From Tricholoma matsutake (taxonomy: Eukaryota > Basidiomycota > Agaricomycetes > Agaricales > Tricholomataceae): 64,000 nucleotides of DNA. The stretch spans positions 3,038,001 to 3,102,000 of the forward strand of contig AP026549.1 in assembly GCA_026075535.2 (NCBI GenBank). The letters are read 5' to 3'. Position 1 is the stretch's first letter. Each line of letters opens with the position of its first letter. Under the pieces are notes generated by a model, which saw only the letters and a program-made list of their open reading frames with translations, was not told the DNA's origin and ran no database searches. Shown here piece after piece: positions 24,479 through 36,202 of this stretch. Both the position numbers and the translations under genes were made by a program.

Positions 24479-26172
24479 TAGTGTTTTAAGGTCTAGTTCG
24501 GTCTGGTTTTTTGACCCCCAGAGGGGCAACCATGGACCGCAACCGGTCCAAACTGTTGCCCACACTTGAGGGACTGCAACCGAACTGAATAGGACCAGTC
24601 CTATTTGGTTCAGTTGCCTCCGAAAAACCAGTTTCGACCGGTTTTATTACCATTTTTTACAGACTAATTAAATTAAATTATATACCTAATAAAACTAGTT
24701 ACATCACCCTGCGAGCAGGTGCTCGCAGCGGTGGGATGTCGGGAATAGAAAGAAAAAGAAAGAAAAAAAGAAAGAAAAAAAAGAAACACCCGCCTCGCAT
24801 TTGTAGCGAGTGTGGGCCATCATACATTATCTGCCAGTATTCATTGTTGTCGGCCTTGTTCATTACCTCCCCTGTCTGTGTTGTCCCTGTGTTGCCATTT
24901 GTCGGCATCACGTTGTTGTCCCCGTGTTACCATTCGTTGTTGCCACCCTCCCCATTTTTATTGTCATCCATTGGCCCCTCCCTCATGCATTTGTTCATCA
25001 TCCCACTGGGGTGGGTTGATGTGGTGCTGTTTGTCGTCAGCCCCTATGAGCAATTGCTCGCAGGCAGGGTGATGGTGGTGTGATGTGGCACCCGTCATGG
25101 TCCAAGAACAGGACCCATTGTCACCCTGCGAGCAGAGGCTCGCAGCGGCGATGTAGGGCAGGTGGTGGCTCACAGGGGCAACATAGGGCATGGGATGGGG
25201 TCATTGTTATCAAACCTAAAAAAGAAATAATGTTGGTTAGTAAAAAAAAAAGAAATCAACAAGAAAGAACACACCCGCAGCCCAAACGATGCTAGTCGTC
25301 ATTTGGGCGCTTTGCGTTTGTGGTGGTGAGGTTCTGGGCAGGTGGCATGGATGTCACTGGAGGGGTAGGGCATGGGGAGGGCAGTGTGTTGGTGTCATTC
25401 CTATTGGTGTCGCTCCTGCTGGCATCGTCCTTGTTGGTGGTGCTGTGATGTAGCGTCGGCCGTGGCTAGAATCACAACCCATTGCCACCCTGCGAGCAGA
25501 GGCTCGCAGCAGTGACATGGGGTGTGGAAAGGGCAGTGGGTGATGTCATTAGGAAAAAATAATAAACTAAAAAGAACAGTTAGTAAAAGGTGAAGATAAG
25601 TTATGAGACACTTACTCTAGGGGCCTGAACAATGCACTAGCGTTGTTCAGGCCCCTAACTTGCATTTATTCATTGGCAGTGCTTTGGGGTGGTGGTTGTG
25701 AGTGTCATTGGTGGTGAGTGTGGATGGAGGGCAGCGTGGGATTGTGAGGCTGTTGTCGTGAGAATTGTCTTGCAAATGGTGCCACTTTTCTTTTTGTGAG
25801 CACAAACACGACCACATGGTCTGTGCATGGCCATAGGGTATATAAGCACCTCTCAAACAAATCCTTTTTGTCCCACTGAGTGAAAATAATCTAGCATTAT
25901 AGTTATAATTAAGTTATATTAGTTCTTTTTTCTTTCTATCTATCTAAGTTTAAGCATCTATATAGCATATTCTATGTATAGTGAGAAGACCGGTTGCAAC
26001 CGATTGCAACCGGTTTTTGAATGGTTTTCAAAGATTTTCAAAATGAAGCAACCGGCAACCAAAGCAACCCCCAATGTGAGCAACCGCAACCGAAAAAAAG
26101 ACCGGACCAAGGTTTGGTCCAGTTTGGTCCTATGGTTTTTTTCGGTCCTATGGACTGGACCTTGAAACACTA
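24479..26172. mobile_element. hAT-like element 4 (1694 bp) in the gypsy C 3' LTR
   Basis: Ends are TAGTGTTTTAAGG and CCTTGAAACACTA. Flanking 8-bp duplications are GCGCTATG (24471-24478) and GCACTATG (26173-26180), one CpG-type mismatch. It keeps many CpGs, so it is probably the youngest of the five. It contains several 8-bp-stem hairpins of the form CTGCGAGC/GCTCGCAG (24709, 25127, 25487) and two minus-strand exon-plus-intron units. Confidence 0.92.
24780..25700 (-). pseudogene. Two reiterated exon-intron units in hAT-like element 4
   Basis: Minus strand, right to left. Unit one: exon end at 25617-25659 (a 17-bp-stem hairpin with one G-T pair) and intron 25615-25567 (GTAAGT donor, TTACTAAC, TTTTTAG; 49 bp). 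Unit two: exon with ASLCSQG-type peptide, exon end readable RPNDD at about 25300, intron 25274-25216 (GTGTGT donor, TACTAAC, TTTTTTAG; 59 bp). The next exon carries ASLCSQGDNG near 25140, and a later segment reads TRYKCEAG near 24800. The repeated order suggests tandem duplication of an exon cassette. Stops are present; function unknown. Confidence 0.5.
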
Positions 26173-26569
26173 GCACTATGCAGTAGGAATGCCTGATGTC
26201 ATTAATGAATATTGATTATATCATCGTTCCAACCATTGGAGTGACTGGAATGAGTTGCCAAGGTATGATACTATCAAAACCGCAAAAAAACACAAAAGGT
26301 GCAAAAAGGTGCAAAAAGGTGCATTTGGCAAATGCAGATTGCTGATGTGGAAGGGTGTGGAGAATGACCTCATAAGATACCAAATTGCTCAAACAGTGGA
26401 TCAGAATTGTAGTCCAGTGTATAAGGCCATTTGTAGAGAAGTTGTGAAGGAAAGCGCAAAATGTGGCTTGTAGCATAGTGCGCCAGATGATCGGAACATC
26501 TTATGAATGTTAGTAGAATCGTGAAAAATACCATAGTGCATGCACAGAACAGTATGCAGTCATATCATA

Positions 26570-26601
26570 TCCTCCCAACTGAAGTCTTGACTGTCCTCAG
26601 T
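26570..26601. repeat. Left copy of a 32-bp direct repeat bracketing the antisense gene
   Basis: It begins TCCTCCCAACTGAAGTC and ends CTCAGT. It recurs at 29811-29842 with two mismatches. On the minus strand it includes the purine tract next to the 3' LTR, so the two copies represent a duplicated polypurine-tract segment. Confidence 0.85.
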
Positions 26602-27897
26602 CATCCAATGATGTGTCAGCAGAGCAGTGCACTCATGTAAGCAATGTTTGATGTGCTGTCTTCTGATTCTTATCTATCAACCAACCCCATCTATCCTCAA
26701 CAACTCTTTGCAACCTTGCAATTTGACATTCCAAATGACTTCTGCATTTACTAGTGTGCTCAGAGATGCCATCTTATTGCTGGAGATGACCATTCCCACT
26801 CTTGGAAGTGAAGAATCTGTCCTACAAGCTTGGGGCAAACATTTCTGTGGAAAATTGGTGCCCATTTTTCTTAAATTAGGATCGGAATGTTGATAAATGA
26901 TGTGGTCTGGGTAGGAGATGTATAAAAGATGTCCTGATACCATCCAGGGTGATCGGGAACTCAAAGCACTATTGGTAAAAGTGCACGCCGTGTTTTGCAA
27001 AGTCCTGCATATGGAATGGTTGGAATGGGGTATGGAATTGATGCCCAACATGTTAGAGCGTAACTGCGAGGCCGAGAGGCAAGCTAAAATTGAGTGGACA
27101 ATGTTGGAACTTGCGGAGTGGAAGAAAAATGGTGCACATCGAGTTGATGCACGAGAAGCACAGCAAGCATCTTTGATGAAGGAAATGATGGCACCCGGGG
27201 TGAATATGGAACAGATTGAAGGGGAATTTCGAGTTTTAGACAAAGCAAAGGCATTGGATGAACAGGATGTGAGGGAGGACAAAGAAAATTGGCTGAATTT
27301 GATGTCATCACTATTAGATCTGGGACCAGATGTCAACATGGACAGTGAAGATAGTACAACATATCGGACGAGCATGTTTCCAACTGAGGGGGAAAGCGAA
27401 CTTGGTGAAGACAAAGCAGTGACCGATGGCAGGGATAGCATGGTGTCAAAGCAAGTGACACGTCAATCTGTCTACGTTGCGGTTCCTCCTATGCCTACTG
27501 AACTGGCTGCTTCACAGGGTGATCATGGTCCGGTGAGTGGCATATTGATTCTATTAGCACTTTTTCTCAGTGTACACTGTTTTTCAAAGTGCAATAACTG
27601 TTGTCGGATGATTAAGTCGACTAAATGCATCGTCGTTGGTGGGAAGCGGTGTTCAAACTGCACAAAGTCAAAGCGCAAATGCAAATGGATGGATCAGACA
27701 ACAGCAGAGTTGTGCAGAAAGAAGGCTGTTAAAACGTCGAAGACTCAGGTACCTGGTGAGTGGCTTGGGTTAATAAATGGTAGGCCTGCATAATCCAATT
27801 TGGTAGGAGGTGAAACACCATCTGACAATGACTACGAAATTGAGGTTATCAACAGTCCGCCAAAGGGTCAGAATTCGAAGTGCAGGAAGATTGCACC

Positions 27898-29225
27898 TAG
27901 TCTTTGAAGGTCCAGTCGGGTTGTGGTCACAGCCCCTTTTGGCTGCAACTGCAACCGCGACTGGTTGTCTCACTTATCAAATCTCACCAACCATTAGTTT
28001 GTACAGATAATATTATTTATTAATAAAACTAATAAGAAAATATTAAGAACCCCCCCTGCTCACATTTGGAGTGAGAGAGAGGGGGGAAGGAGCTGTAGTC
28101 ATGTAGCAAACATCAAGAATCCCCCCCCCCCCCCCCTACTCATGTTTGGAGAAGAAAGGGGGGGGGTGTTGTCATTGTTGTTGGTGGTAGGCGGCAGGCA
28201 TTGGTGATGTGCACATTGTAGTTGTCATCATTGGGGTTGGCACTGAGGGTTGGTGACGTGGCAGAGGTGCCACATCATCGTTGGCATCATTGGCATGCTG
28301 AGGGGGTGCCGCCATGGATAAACCCTCCATCTCACATTTGGAGCGAGGGAGGGGGGTGTCAGTGTCAGGAGTGGAACTGGGCCCCTCCATCTCACATTTA
28401 GAGCAATGGAGGGGTGTTGCTTCTAGGTGGGTAGGTTAGCTGTGACATGGCATGGAGGTAGGTGCAGCTGGGGTGCTTACCTGGCTGGTATCCCCCTGCT
28501 GGGGTCTCCCAGTGTCTCTCCCCATCCTCCTGACTGAGTGGCACCCCTCACATTCTGTTTCAATGGGGAGGAGGGGGATAGAGTGGGTGGGTGTGGTTTG
28601 CATGTGTCAGCGCATGTCGTTACAATAGAATTTCAACCTAAAAACATGAAAATTTATTTAGTAACATATAGATACAAGAAATAGAACTTACCAAGGGCCC
28701 AAACAATGTTATCGTCATTTGGGCCCATGTTGTTTGTGGCTCTTGCTGGTGTGGGTGTGGGCATGGTGGTGGCAGGCATTGATGGAGAAGTGGTGGTTGA
28801 GGTGTCAGGGAGGGAGGGCAATGGGAGTGGCAGTGTCGATGGCAGTGGTGGCAATCACAATGGCACATACAAACAAACACATCGCATTGTTGTTTACTTG
28901 CACAACACATGTGCAAACATGTGCAAATGGGTCAATGTTTATAAACCCTTGCCCCCAACCCATTATTCTTTGGGCATGCCAGGCATGCCCCACTTTTGTT
29001 ATGTACTAAGTAAATTACATGTAAAATAAAATTCATCTGTAGTACTTGAGGAATAAGTAGTGAGGTAAGGACAGCTGGTTGGATCCTGGCTCAGCTCTCA
29101 GGCAACTGCAACCATGACCATCAACAACGATGCCCAACTGCAACCAGAAAGACCAGTTGCTTACGGTTGGGTCCAGTTGGGTTCCAGTTTTTTTTTGGTT
29201 GCAGCAACTGGACCCTCAAAGACTA
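27898..29225. mobile_element. hAT-like element 5 (1328 bp)
   Basis: Ends are TAGTCTTTGAAGGTCCAGT and ACTGGACCCTCAAAGACTA, an almost perfect TIR of about 19 bp. Perfect 8-bp duplications ATTGCACC lie at 27890-27897 and 29226-29233. Excision restores the frame of the antisense accessory gene. It contains a 17-C homopolymer at about 28118 and several runs of G. Confidence 0.93.
28040..28870 (-). pseudogene. Reiterated exon-intron unit in hAT-like element 5
   Basis: Minus strand. An exon with PTPARATNNMGPNDDNIVWAL (28770-28692; last residues at the exon end) joins in phase 1 to an intron-like 28691-28638 (GTAAGT donor, TTACTAA, TTTTTAG; 54 bp). Downstream, the peptide SKCEMEG occurs twice about 65 bp apart (about 28395 and 28335), with related SKCEQGG further on (about 28065). 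The exon end forms a 9-bp DNA hairpin, GGGCCCAAA/TTTGGGCCC (28695-28725). Product unknown. Confidence 0.5.
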
Positions 29226-29810
29226 ATTGCACCCAAGGCACCCATTACATCACAAGAACGTCTGAGGCCTCATCGTCTTATCATGAAGCGGACAGATACA
29301 GAGTCGCAGGGAGGGCATACGAGTATGTGCGAGGATGTTTTTGAGGGAGCCAGTCGAGGAATGGACATATCCAGTCTTGGGGGGATGGTGGAGGTGCTGA
29401 GTGTGGTGCAATGTCAGTCATTGGCCGCCATTCTTGAGGCAGCACATAGTCACTTGTTGCAGGAGGTTCAAGCTTCTCTCGTCAAAGTCGAGGTCGCGCA
29501 AAGTCAGTTGTGAAGTGCAGAACAGGTGCAGTGGGAGGCAAAATTGAAGTTGGATGCTGTGGTGAAACATCTCGAGGCACTTGAAGATGAGGAGTAGTTG
29601 TGTCCTGTGTCCAATGTTATTCCTGTACAATTGATGTATTCTGTGTTGTTGTGAATTAGAACATTTTCTTTGTGTTGGAAATGTGCTTTTGCGCTTATGT
29701 GTGCAAAAATATCGCAAAATGTGCAGAATTATAAAAGGATGTAACAACTGGTAAGGGCATTGGAAATGGAAACTGTGTAGGTGCAGAAATATGCATAACT
29801 CCAATTGCTC

Positions 29811-29842
29811 TCCTCCCAACTGAAATCTTGACTGTCCACAGT
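29811..29842. repeat. Right copy of the 32-bp repeat bracketing the antisense gene
   Basis: TCCTCCCAACTGAAATC... matches 26570-26601 with two mismatches. It marks the boundary between the pol part of gypsy C (right) and the antisense gene segment (left). Confidence 0.85.
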
Positions 29843-30129
29843 AACTAAGATGGTTGGGAGAGAAAGAAAAAAAAAATTATTGAAATATGGGAAAGGCTCA
29901 GTAGATCATCATGGCCGAAAAACTCATAGGTTGTGCAATCATGGAATATGTCCAGTCATGACTTTAAAGAAAGAGAATAGTCCAAAAATAGAAGTGAAAA
30001 TAGAGTGCATAAACAGGGGAAAGAAAAACATGCATATGGCAGTGCGCAAAAGAAAATGCGCTAATCTGCATCCTCAATGTTGCTTTCATCATCTTGTACC
30101 TCTCCAGGATCAGTATCATCTTCATTGTC

Positions 30130-33100
30130 TGAGCCTGTGATCTCTGATTCTTCCATCTCTCATAGACAAGTGGTACTGATGTCAAGCGCTATATCTGGAA
30201 TTGTGATGAATTTGTGTGCATGATAGGGAACTAGTCAGAAAGTGGCAATCAGTCGATTGAATACTGTTCCATCGAGTTCGGAGACAATATATGCTCCACC
30301 TTTGTTTTGGGAGACAATGATGAGGGGTCCTAAATAGCGCGGTCACATTTTGTGGTTGAGACTTTTCTCGATTGCTGTATTGTGCATAAGTACTAAATCA
30401 CCTCTTTGGAAGTTAAAATCGCAGATAGTCTTCCAATGTAGGTGCTTGGAATGCTTGGCAGCTTTGCATCTTGCAGCATAGACTCGGGAGTGAATGCACT
30501 TGAGGTCTTCTGGTCACTTTTGTAAAGCACGTGCTCATCTCATGATTAAATCGGTGGTCAAAAGAATGGAATCAGGGGATGGGTTAAGGTATGTCACTTC
30601 AATGATGTCGAGGGGAATCAAAGGTTGTGTTCCTGTGACGATAAAATATGGAGAAACACCAAGACATTTTCGAATTGTGATGTGCTCTGCCCAAAAGACA
30701 GAATAGAGTGATTGAAACCATTTTGACTCAACCCCATCGGCGGCTTTAATGAGTGCTTGATGTACATCGAAGTGTGCACATTCAACAATACCATTAGCTC
30801 GAGAGTTATAACCGGAAATGTGAATATGGTTTAAATGATAGTGCTTACTAAGGTATGCAAGTGCTTTGACAAAGGGTTTGCCATTGTCCATGACGATCTC
30901 ATAAAGTGCACCCCATCAGCATATGAGGTCTTGGAACATCCAATCGCTGAGCGCAGTTGAATTTTCCTTAGCTAGTGCACAGAATTCAGGCCAAGTTGAA
31001 AGTGAACAGCGGCCCTGGACAATATATTTCTTTCTGAAAGATGTTGGCAAATGCATGGTGTCGATATAAACCTTGCCAAAAAGCGGAGTGGGCATCACAA
31101 CAACCAGTGGTATGAGAACCTTCTGTGTTTGTTGTATTTGATAAATGTGGCAGGTGCAAATGAACCAAACTATATCGTCGATGACATGAGGCCACCAAAA
31201 GCATCCTAGTAAAGCAGCAGGAGTTGCATAAAATTGCTTATGACCAATGTTGTCGTGTACTGCATGCAATATCAAAAGACATCGTGACTGCCATATAATG
31301 AGCTGATGTGCGCCTTGGGGATGTTGTCGCCACAACCGTTTGTTGTCTTTGAAGAAGCCAGTCGCATAGCGCATAAAGGCATCATACTCTGCATCAGAAA
31401 AGTTGCTAGGACACTGCAAAGTGTCCATCCAAATCCAAACTAAGTCCAGTTTCTCGTCTTCTGCATCAGCTGCTGGACTGCGAGGTACTTGGCTATAATT
31501 GTCATCATACATAGGTGCAGGATTGCAGGGGCTTTGCGCTTTCAATGAGGGTTCTGGCTGCGTTAGCATGAATAGCTGCGGCATAACCAAATGGCCAATA
31601 GGCTGTGGCGCATGCATGAAGCCATGTAGCTCGTCTATCCAATCGTCAAATTCTTCATCTTCATCTTCTTCTAAATTGTCCAGTTGCCAAGGTCATTGCA
31701 AAAGACCATCTGGACCATGAACTGTGCCCTTGACATGAATGAGGGTGAAGTGAAAGGTTAAGATAGAAACGATCCAGCGATTAATGCTGGTGGAAGGTTG
31801 AATATTGGGGTTTTGAAGCATGCCTTTGATGTAATGTGCATCAGTTTTGACTATCAGGTTATGAATGCCAATAACATAGAGTCATAGACTGCGGAGTGCA
31901 CGATAGAGTCCGAAGATTTCTAGCTTATGTTGTGAAAAACACACTTCTCAATCGTTTAATGTGATTGAGCCAAATCGGTTATAAGTATGCTTTTTGACAT
32001 TGGTGGGGTCTTGTTGGCAGAGGAAGAAGCCGACTGCTATTTTTGAGGTGTTGACAGCAAGAATAACTGGGGAGTCTGATGTATAGTTGATAGGTTTAAG
32101 CACAGGGCAGTCAAGTATGGCTTGTTTCATGTCATTTTGTGCAGTGATCTGCTCTGGGCCCCATTCAAAGGGAGTGTCCTTGTGCGTAAGCTTGTTCAAA
32201 GTGTGGATGTGATGCGCGTAGTTCTGAATATAAATGCGCATGAGACTGACTGTGCCAAGGAAGGCGCAAACTTCAGAAAGAGTATGGCAAGTGCCCCAAT
32301 TGTGAATAACATCAACTTTGCCAGTATCTGGTTTCCTTCCATCTGGCATGCAGTAGTGACCGATGATGATGAAATTTTTGATGCACAACATGGATTTCAT
32401 GCCTGAGAATGTACCACTGCTGTATTTCATGCGCTGAACAATGTGATTTATGTTCTGGAAATGCTCCCACACAAAGCACCAAATGCCAGAATTAGTGGCT
32501 AGAGTCTCACAGGAACCATCTGGGAGAAGATAGTGCATTGAGCGACCTTTTACCAGAACATCGTCGATGTATGGTACAGTATAAGTCGGAATCTCGGGTT
32601 GTAGAATGTGGCAAACATCATCATGAAAGATAGGGACTGAGTTCATCCATCCCATTGGTAGGGTAACAAGTTGCATCACGCTGAAAGGGGTTTGGAAGGT
32701 CATGAAGTCGCAGGATGATTCTTTGATTAAGCACTCATCATATCTGACATATAAATCGAGTACGGCACCACATGAACATCCTGCAAACTGTTCTGCGAGG
32801 TGCTCGGGAGTAGGGGTAACACCTGAATGTTTGATTGTGATGTGATTAAGTGGTTCAAGGCTATGGACAATGCGCAGCGCCTTTCCGTCTTTCTTTAGGG
32901 TGCAAAACCAGCGAGAATGGTAAGCCAAGTTTGAGTGCTTGTAGACACCCAATTCAATCTTCTTATGGATGATGGTGCATACTTTGTCCTAGATACCTGG
33001 GGGAATTGGAATATTGTGCTCAATCCAAGGTGTGTGCAGGATGATGGGGATTTCAACTGGTGGAAAGAATTTGGTCTTAAAACTCCTGTGTTTGAGGTTG

Positions 33101-34435
33101 CTCCATGCGAAGGCTTCATTCTGTAGGGACATGAGGTGATGTAAAAGCTTCATTTCTTCAGGTAATAAGAATTCGCTATGGCATGTCTGTAATGTGATCA
33201 TGTACTCTTTGGTGTAACATCTGATTGGTGTGAAAGGTGGGGGGTTTGGTAGTAATGTTGGAATGGCAGCAAGTGGGTTCCAATAATGTTGCACATGATA
33301 CAAAACTTGTTAGGAACAGACATGACGACCAGTTTCACCTTTTTTGCAACAGGTTTATACTTCTTCTTCATCATGACTCCTTTCCTAGTTACGATCATCG
33401 GTTGTTCCCTATAAATTGCAGGCAAAGCATCAGGATTGGGAATGTTGGTGGGAATAAATACCATAGAGTCGAAAGAAGATACAAGCACAGAAGCAGAACT
33501 GTCGGAACATTGAGATAAATAAAGGCGCAAAATTATGGAGTCAGGGGAAACTGAATCCATCAGAATGATAGGAGCATATGAAGAGATTACAAAAAATCCA
33601 GTATCTGGATCAATGTTCACAACAATGGCAACTTCTCCTTGATCTTCAATCAAATCCTCAAAGTGATGCAAAAATTTCCATGTTGTGCAAGGTTGACGGG
33701 AATGACAGGCAGTGCGCTATGTGATAACTGGTGTCAGGGTCATCCTCGAGGTTTGGTTGGGATTGTGGAGACGAGTGCAGTGTTCAGATCGCTAATAGTA
33801 ATTGTTTGCACTTTGTTCGGAAAATTGTGGACAACAGAGCGCATTAAAACATCAAAAGGACAGCCAAGAAGGATGTCAAATGCTGGTGAATGGATAACAT
33901 GAACCTGGATATAGACAACAATGTTTCCTATACGTGCTGAAACATTGCACGCGAGACCAAGTGATTCATCTACATCACCATTCGCAGATTGCATGTGTAA
34001 GCAGATGCGCAGATCATACTGAAGGCCGAGATGGTGACACACTGCTTCCAACATCGTGATAATCTGTGAACCGGGGTCAAGGATCGCTTCAATATATTCC
34101 TGGTTATCAATTAGCAGCTTGATGGAGCACAGCGCATGTGACTCTTTTGCAACTTTCAAGATATTGGGGTCCTCGGTCTCTCCTGGGCCTAGGTTATTGA
34201 TATACTGTTTGATAGGGTCTTGTAATATAATTGGCTGAGGTTGCGCAATGGTGCTACTAGCTGGAGTGGTCGCGTAAAGGGGTTTGTCATTGGGGTCTGC
34301 GATGTCTAGCTCATAGTGCACGAAGGGCAGAATACTGGCAAAATTTGTGGAAATGATGTCTATACTGTTCATCACTATGCGCTTCAGAGTAACCTGCTCT
34401 CGATGATGCTGGTGCAAGTGACAATAGTTCTTCAT
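30130..34435 (-). pseudogene. Pol of gypsy C (protease, RT, RNase H, integrase)
   Basis: Right to left on the minus strand. Protease with AILDPGSQIITM (about 34090-34055); the DPG in place of DSG/DTG is, as I recall, usual for this agaric clade. RT with LDLYVRYDECLIKESSCDF, LPMGWMNSVPIFHDDV and the catalytic VPYIDDVLVKG (32580-32550). RNase H near 32060 (VILAVNTSKIAVGFFL). Integrase with FWWPHVIDD (about 31185) and MDNGKPFV...YNSRANGIVE (30890-30780). Internal stops I traced are TGA, for instance after SITLND (31948) and DLIC (30916), and after DLIMR (30535). Arginine is expected at several of them. Confidence 0.85.
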
Positions 34436-34439
34436 GGGA

Positions 34440-35867
34440 AACTGTAACCAAAGGTGCTTTCATAGCCTGCTTGTACACATCGTGGATAATCTTCGGGTCC
34501 TGGATAGGAACAATGGTTCAATATGATGGTTCTTTACCCTTGGAAGTAGTTGAGGGAACAGTTGTCTTATCACCTACAATGGGTACAAAGTGTGCTTCTG
34601 GGATGTTGGAATAGGGGTGAACTGGGGGATCACTAATGGTCTCGGTCTCACATTCAATAGGGGGAGAAGGCTGGGGTTCATCAACTGGAGCGGGCTGAGG
34701 CTTGTTAGCGGGTGCACTTCCATCATTCTGGGGTGCACACAGAGGTCGTTGCAGAATCTCTACACCATCGAACACTTGTTTCTTGCAAAGTGCCAACAGT
34801 TCTCGCTTGAGGGCATTGATGCACTCTTCTTTTGTGAGCTGCAGAATCTTAACTGTGTCAGCAGGGATTGTTGAAGGTGGGGAAGTGGAAACATATGTTG
34901 ATTGAATTTGCACAGTAGGTGTCAGTAGAGGTGCTATGTTATAGATGAGCTGTGCATTTGTATTAGAAGAGAGTCGCCCTGATGTGATCTGTCCTGGATT
35001 GCGCCTATGCCATTCTTCAATACGTTCTGCTAAGTGTTTGCCTGGAATCAAACGTGGAACAAATCTGCCACTGGGGAGAATGACGCGTCCTTCAGCATTT
35101 CGTCGACATTTTCCCTCTGATATAAGTTGTTCGATTGTGTCACAGTCAGGAATATAATGACCAATCTGACCACAACCATTGCATGTGTTGTTGTTTGCAC
35201 ATTGTGTAGGATTGCTAAAGTCTCGTCATGAAGTGTTCAATGCCGCAGTGCCTTGTGATGAGAATTCAGAAAGTGGCTGGAAATATCTTCCTGGTCCATC
35301 AAAGATGAAGTCAATGGCATCGCATATCACATCCAATGAATAGGGAACATTTGCAGCTTGATTTGGTACTGTGATAGAGAGACAGTTCAAGATACACTCA
35401 AGCTGATCGGGTCAGAACACTCTAACGAACATCCTACTCTGGTCCAAGCGCGCTAGAATATCTTGTCCAACTAAATACTCACTAATGTTGAAGAACGATC
35501 GATAATAGCGCACAATGTCTTCTGCAGTCACAAGGCCAATGCATGCAGTCTCACCAATGAGTTTGTCTAGGTTGCTAATACTCCATTTGCTGCCATCACA
35601 TGAACCAGGGTACAGCTTGTGAACTGCATCTTTGAATGTGGCATAGTTATGCATAGCACCATACTCTGTTAGATGTTTCCAAGTATCAGCAGTATCGCTG
35701 TCTACATAGCACACAGTGTGAAACTTTTGGTCAGTTTTGTCGGTGATGTTACAGTCTTGGAGTAGCTGCGCAACTTTGTCAAAGTACTTTTGGAGCTCTC
35801 GTGGTTTCACAGGATCAAAATGTGGTGTGTTCTGGTTAGAGGCTGAGGGCATATGCTGGGTAGCCAT
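34440..35867 (-). pseudogene. Gag of gypsy C with zinc knuckle
   Basis: Capsid region from MATQHMPSASNQ at 35867, including FDPVKPRELQKYFDKVAQ and a segment readable VTAEDIVRYYRSF. A CCHC knuckle CNGCGQIGHYIPDC lies at about 35190-35150, followed by PSGRFVPRLIPGKHLAERI. TGA stops occur at 35412-35414 and about 34516-34518; at least one frame change lies between the zinc knuckle and the protease (about 34400). The start is the ATG nearest the capsid homology; the frame is open further upstream to 36086. Confidence 0.75.
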
Positions 35868-36181
35868 GGCTGGTGTGGTAATATGTGTGGATTGTCGTGA
35901 AGAGGTTAGGGAAAGGGGTAAAGACTGGGAGACTGGCAATGAATGTGCAGATACAGATGGTGTAAGCGGAGGAAGGGTTGAGTCAGATGGAGTGTTTGGT
36001 AGAGACAGTGTGATTGGATAATGAGTATTGGCTAGGAAGAGAGTTTTGAAGTTGGGTGATTGTCCGTGGTGATGCACAGCTCTCAAAAGCTCAGTACAAA
36101 GGTCGGGAAATGAATTAATAGCTAGGGTGAAGGGCGAGCCAACAGAGGTCTAATTAAGGTCTGTATTCAAACTGTTAGAAC

Positions 36182-36200
36182 CCTCACGGTGGGCTCCAAA
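36182..36200 (-). other. Primer-binding site of gypsy C
   Basis: On the minus strand, TGGAGCCCACCGTGAGGG follows the 5' LTR after a three-base gap. The same site, TGGAGCCCACCGCGAGGGG, follows the LTR at 62463-63658, so both elements probably use the same tRNA. Confidence 0.7.
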
Positions 36201-36202
36201 GT

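Larger units (their letters stand above)
23851..26567 (-). repeat. 3' LTR of gypsy C, split by hAT-like element 4
   Basis: It matches 36203-37216 throughout. Differences between the two LTRs are largely CpG versus TpG/CpA and occur in both directions. The insertion at 24479-26172 splits it, and the other LTR shows the empty site (AGCGCTACAC). Confidence 0.9.
26918..29597 (+). pseudogene. Antisense accessory gene of gypsy C with a Zn2Cys6-like cysteine cluster
   Basis: Plus-strand gene inside a minus-strand retroelement. The open frame 26918-27793 codes for a helical, charged N-terminal region (about 200 aa). A 57-bp in-frame intron is likely at 27533-27589 (GTGAGT...CAAAG); without splicing it would encode a spurious hydrophobic stretch. 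The next exon opens with a cysteine cluster spaced C-x2-C-x8-C-x7-C-x2-C-x6-C and a basic KSKRKCKW end. This resembles a fungal Zn(II)2Cys6 DNA-binding cluster with a longer first loop. Coding continues after a further probable intron to 27897 and, across hAT-like element 5, resumes at 29234 (KIAP then KAPITSQERL), ending at about 29597 with one TGA at 29511-29513. Relatives exist in agarics as far as I recall. An upstream open frame, 26627-26893, may be an earlier exon. Confidence 0.6.

Noticed and set aside
27533..27589. Transmembrane segment in the antisense gene
   Set aside because: The hydrophobic stretch coincides with a 57-bp in-frame intron with a GTGAGT donor.
28118..28136. 17-C homopolymer as a functional signal
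   Set aside because: Simple-sequence run inside a miniature element; likely slippage and prone to sequencing error.
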